Part shown: positions 33,915 through 42,700 of the stretch, one piece after another
Layout: each line of letters begins with the position of its first letter
How positions within the stretch are numbered: position 1 is the stretch's first letter
Assembly (NCBI RefSeq): GCF_014651015.1
Contig: NZ_BMWB01000017.1
Span: forward strand, 1-64,000
Direction: 5' to 3'
Length of the DNA stretch: 64,000 nucleotides
Source of the DNA: Streptomyces xantholiticus
GTDB taxonomy: Bacteria > Actinomycetota > Actinomycetes > Streptomycetales > Streptomycetaceae
Notes under the pieces: model-generated
Database searches by the model: none
What the model was told of the DNA's origin: nothing
The model's input: only the letters and a program-made list of their open reading frames with translations
Translations under genes and position numbers: made by a program

Positions 33915-35423
33915 TCAGTGGGCGAACCGCGAGGCCCCGGCTGCGGACAGCACCTCGAAGGGCACGACGGCCGCCGGTGATTCGGTCCCCACGGCGTCCA
34001 CGGCGAACACCTCCACGTTGTGCACGCCCTCCTGCCAGGGCCAGCCGGAGTCCCACGTCCACCGTCCGTCGGCGGCGACCGGGCTCACGCCGAGGAGCGT
34101 GCCGCCCGCTCTGAACCCCACCCGTGCGGCCCCGCCGGCGAAGCCGGTGAACTGTACGACGGCTCCCATGACCTGCTGGTACGAGCCGGGGGCCTGGACC
34201 ACCGGTGCCCCCAGTGGCGCCCCGGACATGGCGGGCGCGATGCCCTGGGGCACGGCCGGCCCCGGCATCCCGGGCGCGGTGACGGCCGCCGCCGCGTCGA
34301 CCGTGGTGAACGGGACCTCGACGCCCTTCGTGTGGCCTCCGGCCGCGTCCCACGCGATGCACTTCACCAGGTGTTTGCCCTTGCTCCACGGCTTGCTGAG
34401 CTTCCAGGACCAGGTGCCGTCCGGCGCCACGGAGGGTGATCCCAGGAACTTGCCGTGTTCCCACAGGCTCACCCGTACGGCACCCTCGGCGGTCCCGCTG
34501 AAGTACACGTCGTCCCTGGGGAGTTGGGCATGGAGCGCCGGGTGCGCGACCACGGGCGGCGCGATGTCGGTGCCCTTGCCCCGGGAGTTGGCGGACAGGT
34601 AGGCGTCGATGGCCGACGTGTCACGGTCCGGCTCCTCGTAGCCGTTGCGCACCAGGCCGAGTCGCGGGGGGAGTCCGTCGGCGAGCATGTTCACGAGTCC
34701 CATGAGGAAGGGGACGTTGCGCCTGGTGACCTGGGTGTGGCCGGTGATGAAGGGGGATTCGCTGTAGATGAAGTTGAAGTTGTCGTATCCCTGGAAGAGC
34801 CCCACGAACGGCTCGACCTGTTCCGGATACTGCTCGTCCTGCGGAGAGGAGAGCAGATAGACGTTGGTCGTCCGGCTGACGCCCGACCGCACGAGGTCGG
34901 GAATGATCGCGTCGACGATCCGTACGTTCTCCTCCGGCACCCCCTCGCCCAGCATGAACCGGGCGACCCTGGGGTTCCTCTTGCTCACGTAGGTGCCGAT
35001 GAGGAACTGGGGCACCAGGGAGACGATGTTGCGGAACCCGTACCGCAGGCCGAAGAAGAGCGCCGCACTCCCGCCCTTCGAACCTCCCCACATCGTGACG
35101 TCGTCCGGTGTCAGGTCCAGGGCCTTCATCACCTTGGTGATGACAGCGGCCACGGACTGCTCCAGGCCGAAGTCCATCTCCTTGCACAGGTAGTAGCTGT
35201 TACTGCCGTGGAACCTGTCGCGAATCCAGAGGATGTTGGCCCGCACCGGGTCGAGGACGCCGTTGGACCAGCCGTAGTCGTCGGTGGCCGCGAAGTTGGC
35301 GAACACGACGACGAGATGCCGGTTCCCGCCCTTCGCGTGGGCGAACCGGTACTCGACGGGATACGCACCGGAGGTGTCGATCCCCTGGATCAGCTCGCGA
35401 CCCTTCGACGCTGCTTTGGGCAT
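33915..35423 (-). CDS. Alpha/beta-hydrolase-fold protein with two C-terminal Ig-like modules, paralogue A
   Basis: 502 aa, no signal peptide. Residues ~20-270 form an alpha/beta-hydrolase-like domain: nucleophile elbow WGGSKGGSAAL (Ser115), probable acid Asp196 in SSPQDEQY and His229 in FITGHTQVTRRN. Two ~65-residue beta modules follow, each with a DG(T/R)W(S/T)W core (residues ~310-370 and ~430-495). The fold recalls Asp2/capsule-associated hydrolases but I cannot name a family or substrate. It is last of three tandem paralogues on the same strand, 43 bp after B. The glycopolymer genes nearby suggest a surface-polysaccharide role; this is inference. Confidence 0.85.
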   Translation of the reverse strand: MPKAASKGRELIQGIDTSGAYPVEYRFAHAKGGNRHLVVVFANFAATDDYGWSNGVLDPVRANILWIRDRFHGSNSYYLCKEMDFGLEQSVAAVITKVMKALDLTPDDVTMWGGSKGGSAALFFGLRYGFRNIVSLVPQFLIGTYVSKRNPRVARFMLGEGVPEENVRIVDAIIPDLVRSGVSRTTNVYLLSSPQDEQYPEQVEPFVGLFQGYDNFNFIYSESPFITGHTQVTRRNVPFLMGLVNMLADGLPPRLGLVRNGYEEPDRDTSAIDAYLSANSRGKGTDIAPPVVAHPALHAQLPRDDVYFSGTAEGAVRVSLWEHGKFLGSPSVAPDGTWSWKLSKPWSKGKHLVKCIAWDAAGGHTKGVEVPFTTVDAAAAVTAPGMPGPAVPQGIAPAMSGAPLGAPVVQAPGSYQQVMGAVVQFTGFAGGAARVGFRAGGTLLGVSPVAADGRWTWDSGWPWQEGVHNVEVFAVDAVGTESPAAVVPFEVLSAAGASRFAH

Positions 35424-35466
35424 GTGTGGCTTCCACTCGTGAGTAGTTCGGAATCGACGACGGAGT

Positions 35467-36996
35467 TCAGTTCCGCGGGGCGAAGTACCCGGCCGGTGCG
35501 GACGCGTTCATGACGGTGAAAGCGGCCGGGGCCGGCGGGGACTCCATGCCGTGCGCGGTAACCGCGACGACCTCGACCAGGTGCGGCCCCTCCGGCCACG
35601 GCCAGCCCGGATCCCAGCCCCAGCTCCCGTCCGGCCGGACCCCGCTCATCCCCAGCAGCGCGCCGTTCTGCTGGAACCGGACCTGCACCGCGCCCGCGGC
35701 GACGCCGTGGAAGGCGACCGTCGTCCCCGCCACCTGCTGCCGCGGGCCCGGGCTCGAGACGACCGGCGGCAGCACGCCCTGTGCGGCGGGGACCGGGCCG
35801 CGCACCGGTGCCGGCGCACCGGACACGGCGCCGGCGGGAACCGCACTCGTAGCCGCGGCGGCCCCGTCCGCCGCTGTGAAGGGGACCTCCCTCGTCGGCG
35901 AGTGGAAGCCGGCCGGGTCCACCGCGAAGATCTTGACGCGATGCTCCCCGCCGGCCCACGGCTTGGCGGGCTCCCAGGCCCAGGTGCCGTCCGGGGCCAC
36001 GCTCGGCGAACCCAGGAACTTGCCCTTCTCCCACAGGCTCACCCGAACCGCCCCCGGGGCGTACCCGGTGAAGCGCGAACCGGCGAGCGGCACCATGCCG
36101 CCTGCCGCCGGAACGGTGACCACCGGGGGCGGGAAGGCGTCCGTCGCCTTCACCTTCGCGGTGGAGGCGAGGAAGGCGTCGATGGCCGATGTGTCCCGGT
36201 CGGGCTCCTCGTAGCCGTTGCGGATCGTGCCGATGCGCGGCGCGATTCCGTCGACCAGCAGGTAGCCGATCGCGAGGAGGGGCGGAACGTTCCGCACGGT
36301 CACCTTGGTGTGCTCCGTGATGAACGGGGACTCGCTGAAGACGAAGTTGAAGTTGGGGTACCGCTGCAGCATCCCCAGGAAGGGCTCGACCTGGGTCGGG
36401 TACTGCTCGTCCTGCGGAGACGAGACCAGGTAGATGTTGGCCTCCTGGTTCGCGCCCGCCCTCAGCAGATCGGGGATGACCGCGTCGAGGACCCGCACGT
36501 CCTGCTCCGCGAGACCCTCGCCCAGCACGCTCCGGCCGACGTTCGGATAGACCTCCCGTACGAAGGTGCCGATGAGGAACTGGGGAACACAGGCCACGAT
36601 GTTCCGGAACCCGTACCGCAGCCCGAAGTAGAGGGCGGCGCTGCCGCCCTTCGAACTGCCCCACAGGGTGACGTCGTTCGGCGTCAGGTCGAGGGACCTC
36701 ATCACCCTGGTGATGAGGTCGATCACGGACCTCTCGACGCCGAAGTCCATCTCCTTGCACAGGTAGTAGGTGAGCCCGCCCTCGAAACGGTCACGGATCC
36801 AGAGGATGTTCGACCGCAGGTCGTCGAGGACACCGGTCGACCAGCCGTAGTCGTCCGGAGCGGCAAGGTTGGCGAACACCACCGTCAGATGGCGGTTGCC
36901 CTTCTTCGCGTGGGCGAACCGGTACTCGACGGGATACGCACCGGACGTGTCGATCCCGGTGATGATGTCGCGCCCCTTCGACGCTGCTTTGGACAT
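35467..36996 (-). CDS. Alpha/beta-hydrolase-fold protein with two Ig-like modules, paralogue B
   Basis: 509 aa; ATG 36996 preceded by the same GTGGAAGCC leader as paralogue A. The nucleophile motif is WGSSKGGSAALYFG. The Asp (SSPQDEQYPTQV) and His (FITEHTKVTVRN) positions are conserved. Two Ig-like modules follow (DGTWAWEPAKPW; DGSWGWDPGWPW), with a Pro/Ala linker between them and C-terminal GYFAPRN. The same frame is open upstream to 37608 over the end of paralogue C, but only the internal ATG aligns with the paralogues. Confidence 0.85.
   Translation of the reverse strand: MSKAASKGRDIITGIDTSGAYPVEYRFAHAKKGNRHLTVVFANLAAPDDYGWSTGVLDDLRSNILWIRDRFEGGLTYYLCKEMDFGVERSVIDLITRVMRSLDLTPNDVTLWGSSKGGSAALYFGLRYGFRNIVACVPQFLIGTFVREVYPNVGRSVLGEGLAEQDVRVLDAVIPDLLRAGANQEANIYLVSSPQDEQYPTQVEPFLGMLQRYPNFNFVFSESPFITEHTKVTVRNVPPLLAIGYLLVDGIAPRIGTIRNGYEEPDRDTSAIDAFLASTAKVKATDAFPPPVVTVPAAGGMVPLAGSRFTGYAPGAVRVSLWEKGKFLGSPSVAPDGTWAWEPAKPWAGGEHRVKIFAVDPAGFHSPTREVPFTAADGAAAATSAVPAGAVSGAPAPVRGPVPAAQGVLPPVVSSPGPRQQVAGTTVAFHGVAAGAVQVRFQQNGALLGMSGVRPDGSWGWDPGWPWPEGPHLVEVVAVTAHGMESPPAPAAFTVMNASAPAGYFAPRN
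35504..35635 (-). repeat. 3' segment of paralogue B nearly identical to paralogue C (37081-37212)
   Basis: At an offset of 1,577 bp the ~130-bp blocks covering the last Ig-like module differ at only about a dozen positions, including a perfect run of about 70 bp. This is far more similar than the rest of the two genes, which suggests gene conversion or recent exchange. Confidence 0.8.
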
Positions 36997-37043
36997 GTGC
37001 GGCTTCCACTCGTGAGTAGTTCGGAATCGGCGGCGGTCGGTCG

Positions 37044-38570
37044 TCAGTACCCCGGCGTGAAGTATCCGGTCGGCGCGGATGCGTTCATGACGGTGAAGGC
37101 GGCCGGCGTGGGCGGGGACTCCATGCCGTGCGCGTCCACCGCGACGACCTCGACCAGGTGCGGCCCCTCCGGCCACGGCCAGCCCGGATCCCAGCCCCAG
37201 CTCCCGTCCGGCGCGACCACGACCGCGCCCAGGAGCCCGCCGTTCCCACGGAAGCGGACCTGCGCCGCGCCCGGCGCGAGCCCGTGGAATGCGACCGCCG
37301 TCGCCACCTGCTGCTGGGGGCCGGGCGCCGAGACGACCGGCGGCCGGAGCAAGTGACCGGGATGCACGGCCCCTACGGCGGCCGGCGGTGCGCCGTGGCC
37401 GGGGGCCCCCTCCACGGCCGTGTAGGAAACCTCGACCCGGTCCGACACCGTGAAGGGAACCTCCACCCGGGCCGAATGGAAGCCGGCCGGAGCCACCGCG
37501 AAGATCTTGACCAGATGCTTGCCCCGAGCCAGCGGCTTCTCCGGCTCCCAGAACCAGGCGCCGTCCGGGGCGACCTGCGGAGAAGCCAGGAACTTGCCGT
37601 TCTCCCACATGCTCACCCGCACCGCCCCGGGCGCCTGCCCCGTGAAGCGGAGGCCGGTGACGGGAACCTCACTGTTGAAGCCCGGGGTCGTGACCACCGG
37701 GGGCGGGAACGCGGCGGCGCTCTGGACCTTCGCTGTGGCGCCGAGGTAGGCGTCGACGGCCGACTGGTCGCGGTCGAACTCCTCCTGGGCGTGGCGCGCG
37801 AATCCAAGACGCGGGGCGTAACCGTCGGCCAGCAGGTTGAGCAGACCGACCAGCGCCGGCACGTTTCGCCTCGTCGCCGTGGCATGGCCGGTGATCGTCG
37901 GCGATTCGCTGTGCAGGTAGTTGAAGTTCTCGTAACCCTGGAAGATGCCGAGGAACGGCTCCACCTGCACGGCGTAGTGCTCGTCCTGCGGGGAGGAGAG
38001 CAGGTAGATGTTGGCGCCGCGGTTCGCCTGGCTCCGCACCAGATCGGGAATGAGCGCGTCCAGGATCCGTGCGTTGTGCGCCGGCGTCCCTTCGCCGAGC
38101 ATATAGGCGGAGACCTTCGGGTGCCGCTTCTCCAGGGCGTCGCCGATGAGGAACTGGGGGACGATGGCCACGATGTTCCGGTAGCCGTAGGTCAGTCCGA
38201 AGTACAGGGCCGCACTGCCGCCCTTGGATCCGCCCCACAGGGTGACCTGGTCGGGCGTCAGCCGCAGCGCCCGCACGAAGTTGGCGATGAGCATCTGCAC
38301 CGAGTCCGCCAGACCGAAGTCCATGTTCCGGCACAGGTAATAGGCGTTCATCCCGTCGAAGCGGTCGCGGATCCACAGGATGTTGGCGCGTACGTTGTCG
38401 AAGACGCCGTTGGACCATCCGTAGTCCTCGGGCGCCGAGAAATTGGCGAACACCACGACGAGGTGGCGGTTGCCGCTCTTCGCGTGGGAGAAGCGGTACT
38501 CGACCGGAAACGTCCCCGAGGCCTCGATGCCGTTGAACAACTTCCGCCCGTTCGAGGGTGCTTTGGACAT
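37044..38570 (-). CDS. Alpha/beta-hydrolase-fold protein with two Ig-like modules, paralogue C
   Basis: 508 aa; ATG 38570 with GGAG 9 nt upstream. First gene of the C-B-A array, divergent from the exonuclease/phosphatase gene. Motifs: WGGSKGGSAALYFGLTYG, SSPQDEHYAVQV, TITGHATATRRN; beta modules DGAWFWEPEKPL and DGSWGWDPGWPW. The end GYFTPGY resembles paralogue B. Relative to A and B it carries several substitutions in the catalytic half (for example LCRNMDFGLADS), so it is the more diverged hydrolase domain with a B-like tail. Confidence 0.85.
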   Translation of the reverse strand: MSKAPSNGRKLFNGIEASGTFPVEYRFSHAKSGNRHLVVVFANFSAPEDYGWSNGVFDNVRANILWIRDRFDGMNAYYLCRNMDFGLADSVQMLIANFVRALRLTPDQVTLWGGSKGGSAALYFGLTYGYRNIVAIVPQFLIGDALEKRHPKVSAYMLGEGTPAHNARILDALIPDLVRSQANRGANIYLLSSPQDEHYAVQVEPFLGIFQGYENFNYLHSESPTITGHATATRRNVPALVGLLNLLADGYAPRLGFARHAQEEFDRDQSAVDAYLGATAKVQSAAAFPPPVVTTPGFNSEVPVTGLRFTGQAPGAVRVSMWENGKFLASPQVAPDGAWFWEPEKPLARGKHLVKIFAVAPAGFHSARVEVPFTVSDRVEVSYTAVEGAPGHGAPPAAVGAVHPGHLLRPPVVSAPGPQQQVATAVAFHGLAPGAAQVRFRGNGGLLGAVVVAPDGSWGWDPGWPWPEGPHLVEVVAVDAHGMESPPTPAAFTVMNASAPTGYFTPGY

Positions 38571-38699
38571 TTACGGAACTCCAGTCTCATGACGGTTCTT
38601 CGGAGCCGGCCGGGCGGGCACACCCAGGACCAGGCGCTCCGGAAACGGGGACGGGTCGGCACATTGGCGCTGGATCGGCTGATCGGACATGATGTCGAG

Positions 38700-39614
38700 A
38701 TGTTTCTGGCGTCCCTGCTCCAGGCCGGCCTCCACCGACGCCGTGGAGTGCCGGCCGCGGCCTTTGCCCTCGCCCTGGCGGTACTCCTCGTCACCGCGAC
38801 AGCGGTGCTGACCGCCCCGAGTCCGACGCGTTCCCTCTCCGCCACCCGCACTCTGACGGTGGCGAGTTGGAACATGTGCGGCGTCCAACGGTGGGGCTGC
38901 GCGCACACCGGAAGCGCCGCCGCCAAGGGGCAGGAGGTGAGGCGGTTCGTCGACGCCGGGGCACACGTCGTCCTCCTCCAGGAGACGTGCGCGGCGCAGA
39001 TCGAGTTGGTGCGCAAAGCCCTCGGCCGGTCCTGGAGTCTGTCCTTCCGGCCCTACACCTGGCGCGACGGCACCGGGCACGACCGCACGGTCGGGTGCGA
39101 CGGTCGCGGACAGGGCGCGGCCGGCTTCGCGATTCTCTCGGCCCATCCGCTGTCCTCGGTGCGCGTGGTGTCCTCGCCGCAGCCCGCGGTCGGGCTGCAG
39201 CGGGGCATCCTGTGCGCGACGGTCACGGCCCACGACGTCCGGGTGTGCAACGCCCACCTGAGTATGTCCGGCAGCGACCGGGCGCACCCCGGCCGCGAGT
39301 ACCGGGACGACCAGTTGAAGGCGCTGATGGCGGCGGTGCCGGAGCGGCGCACCGTGTTCGGCGGCGATTTCAACCTCAGACCGCCCGGGGACCGCACTCC
39401 GGTCGGTTGGGCGTGGCCGGCGGGCGTCTACCGCAACTACCGGGAGTGCGACCAGGCGTCCGCCTCCGACCGGTCCGGGCGCCCGACGCACGATTCCGGT
39501 CGCAAGCTCGACTACCTGTTCACCGGACTGCCGAGGACCATGTGCTCGGTGCGCGACACGGGCGTTTCCGATCACCGGGCCCTGTTGATCCGGGTGGACG
39601 CCGGCAGCGACTGA
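38700..39614 (+). CDS. Secreted endonuclease/exonuclease/phosphatase-family enzyme
   Basis: 304 aa from ATG 38700, giving a signal peptide (MFLASLLQAGLHRRRG, then AAAFALALAVLLVTATAV). An earlier ATG at 38589 would add 37 residues before it. DNase I-like fold motifs: VASWNMCGVQ (Asn), LLQETC (metal Glu), CNAHLSM (His), GGDFNLRP (Asp/Asn) and VSDHRALL (catalytic Asp-His). Likely an extracellular metal-dependent nuclease or phosphodiesterase; the substrate is unknown. Divergent from paralogue C. Confidence 0.85.
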   Translation: MFLASLLQAGLHRRRGVPAAAFALALAVLLVTATAVLTAPSPTRSLSATRTLTVASWNMCGVQRWGCAHTGSAAAKGQEVRRFVDAGAHVVLLQETCAAQIELVRKALGRSWSLSFRPYTWRDGTGHDRTVGCDGRGQGAAGFAILSAHPLSSVRVVSSPQPAVGLQRGILCATVTAHDVRVCNAHLSMSGSDRAHPGREYRDDQLKALMAAVPERRTVFGGDFNLRPPGDRTPVGWAWPAGVYRNYRECDQASASDRSGRPTHDSGRKLDYLFTGLPRTMCSVRDTGVSDHRALLIRVDAGSD

Positions 39615-39631
39615 GGCGACGCCGAAGGGAC

Positions 39632-39713
39632 GCTCGGCCCTCGCGTCGGGAAGGGGACCGAGCGCCCGGGGCGCGTACGGCGGGGTGGTCATCGGGTGCC
39701 GGGGCCGTCCGGC
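39632..39713. terminator. Hairpins between convergent exonuclease-family and glycosyltransferase genes
   Basis: CGCTCGG (39632-39638) can pair with CCGAGCG (39658-39664), and GTGCCGG with CCGGCAC (39696-39713). Both lie between the convergent stops at 39614 and 39760. Confidence 0.45.
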
Positions 39714-39759
39714 ACGATCGGGAACGCCGCCGGCCGGCCGGCCGGCGGAGCCGTCGGCG

Positions 39760-42700
39760 TCACACGATCACGCCTTCGTGGGTCCGGTCCCCGGTGGGCG
39801 GCGTCTGCGCGAGCCCGCCGGTCGGCTGCTGGAGCCGCGCCGGCATGAGCTGCGGCAGCTGCGCGTGCGGCTGCTGCGGCGGTTGCGAGACGGCCGTCTG
39901 CTGCGGCGAAGCCGCATCGTGTGCCGGAGCAGGCTGCTGCGTGGGCGTCGCGCGGACGAGCTCTGCGGATGGGCGCTGGGCGGTGAACCACTGCTGGGGG
40001 CTCCACCGGATCGGGGTCATGGCCCGCCCTGCGTGCCGGGTGTCGACGGTGCCGACGGCCGGTGCCTGCGCGTGCTCGGGTGAGAGATCGTCACCCGAGA
40101 CCAGCATCCGGTCGGCGAGCCGCGCGGCGGCGTAGCCGTCGTCCAGGTCGCAGAACTCGTTCTGGAACCAGCGGTACCGCTCGGCGTAGAGCTCCTGAAT
40201 CCGGTCGATGTCGCGGATGGCCGCGACCAGGTCATCCGAGGTGTAGAGGAGAGGGCCGGGGGCGCTGTGCTCGAAGTCGAAGTAGAAGCCGCGCAGGGTG
40301 TCGCGGTAGTGGTCCAGGTCGTACGTGAAGAACAGGATGGGTCGCCCGGTGTTGACGTAGTCGAACATCAGGGAGGAGTAGTCCGTGATCATCACGTCGG
40401 TGATCAGGGAGAGGTCGGCCATGTCCGGGTAGTCGGAGACGTCGAAGACGAATCCGTCGCCGGCGCCCGGCACCGGGTCCACGACGTTGGGGTGACGGCG
40501 CACCATGAGGACGTGGTCGGCTCCGAGACGGGCCCGGGCGGCCTCCAGGTCGATGCGGAAGTCGAGCTTGTACTTGCCAGGAGCGTAGAACTGGTCGTCG
40601 CGCCAGGTCGGTGCGTACAGGACGACGCGCTTGCCCTCCGGCAGCCCGATACGGCGGCGGATCTCCTGCTCCCGTCGCTCCATGCCGGGCCGGCGCAGAA
40701 TGTCGTTGCGCGGGTAGCCGCACTCGACCATCTCCCCGGGGAAGCCGAAGGCCCGCTTGAGGATCGGGGTGGAGAAGCTGTTGGGCGAGACCAGCATGTC
40801 CCAGTTCTGCACCTCCTTCTCGACGCGTTCCAGGTAGCGCTGGTCGGCGAAGTGGATGGCCTCGATGTCGTGACCGATCTTCTTCAGCGGTGTGCCGTGC
40901 CAGGTCTGCACGACGACTTGGCCTTCCCGCTTCTGGAACCAGTCGGGGAGGTGGTTGTTGGCGACGACGTACCGGCTGGTGGCCAGGGCCTCGTACCACT
41001 CGGGGGACCACATCCGCACGGGCGTCGCGGTGGGCGGCACCTGGACCTGGTCGTCGCGCACCACCCACAGGTGCTCCAGGCCGACGCGACGTCGCACGAG
41101 TTCCTCGTGCAGGGCGCGGGGGCTGTCGGAGTACTGGCTGCCCTTGAAGGCGTCGAAGAGCACGGCGTCGCGCACCGGCTGGCGACGGGACGCGGGGTAG
41201 GCCTTGGTGCGCAGCAGCTTCTGCCGGTACGGGCCGCGGGCGTGGTCGGGCATCGCCGAGTGGACGAGGAGCGACAAGCGGTCGTAGGCCTCGGACTGGA
41301 GATCGTAGCGTCGCCCACCGTGCTCGAACTCCTGTGGCAACTCCCCGATGAGCTCCTGCTCGAGCTTGATCATCAGGTCTTCCTGACGTTCCTCCGGCCC
41401 GACCGTGGAGAGGTCCTGCCGACGCAGGAAGAAGTCCCAGCGCCCGCCGGCGAGCGGAATGCTGCCGGCGAGGGTACGTACGGCGGCCGGGGTGACCACG
41501 CACCGGAACGTGTCACGGTTCCAGACGATCGGGAACTCCCGCTCGGCCCCCTGGGCCCGCGAGCGGACGATCACATGGGAGGCGAGGTACTCGCTCGCGG
41601 ACAACCGGTCGGCCGCCGTGTACCTGCCGTGGATCTCGAGCGAGCCGTCCTCGTGCCAGGTGACGTGCGTGGCCGTGGGCAGCGTGGCCCGTTCGAAGAG
41701 GACCACATATCCGGAGCCGTTGCGGTGTACGACCACCTCGCGATCGCCCTCGGGCGCCTGGAGGGCCTGGGGCATTCGGTAGCGGCCGTCCGGGGTCTCC
41801 TCCGCCATGACGGGGTAGATGGGCGCCTTGCGACCCTCGACGTGCAGCGTGGTCTTCCACCCGTTGCTGCCCATGCCCCAGGAGCGGGGAACGTTGTCGT
41901 CCTCCTCGCCCCGTGAACCGGGGACGAGCCCACTGAGCGGTATTCGGGTGGTGAAGGTGCACCAGCCCTCGCCGCCGTGGGTGAAGTGGACCCAGGAGTC
42001 GTGCTGGGCAGCGCCGCTGAGGCTGCGCACCCGGAACTTGCCCCACTCGGGGACGGTGGGACCGAGGTAGACACCGCCGAGCTCGAGCCGGTTGCCGACG
42101 ACACGGTGACGTGTGATGCGGCACCGGACGATTTCCACGCGGAGCTTGAGCGTTCCCTGAAGGAACAGCGGCACGATACGGGTGTTCTTGTCGACATAGC
42201 GGTACGGAGGGTTGGAGGCACTTCCCGCGCCGCCACGCGCCAGCCCCTTGTACCGGAACAGACCACGGCTCAGCACGCCGGCGGCCACGTCCCAGGTGCC
42301 CTCCACCCACTGCCCCTTGCGCTTGAGCCGCGTCGTGTCGATCCGGGTCTCGAAGCCGGACCAGTCGTAGCAGTAGCGGTTCTGGTTGGAGTGCTCGGTG
42401 GCCTGCGGGTAGTAGGTGGTCTTCGCGGTGGTGACGAGCGTCCGCCCCTGCTTCTTGTTCCGCAGGGCAAGGGCCTTCACGGACATCCGGCGCTTGTGGA
42501 CGTTGATGAAGCGGATGTAGGCGGCGCCCGAGAGGTGCAGCCATTCGCCCTTCCAGTGTGCGCCGGAGACCGAGCCGTGCAGGGACAGTTCCTTGTCGAG
42601 CCGGTACGCCTTCTTGTCGACACCGACCTGGCGGTCTCCGAGGTAGGGGTAGTTGAGGTAGCGGCGGAAGCGGCGGCGCACCGGGATCGGGCCGCCCTTC

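Noticed and set aside
35467..37608. Longer 713-codon form of paralogue B
   Set aside because: The upstream part is out-of-frame sequence of paralogue C. The ATG at 36996 has a leader copied from paralogue A and aligns with the family start.
33915..38570. Insertion-sequence triplication
   Set aside because: The repeated genes encode hydrolase/Ig-like proteins, not transposases, and no terminal inverted repeats or target duplications were seen.
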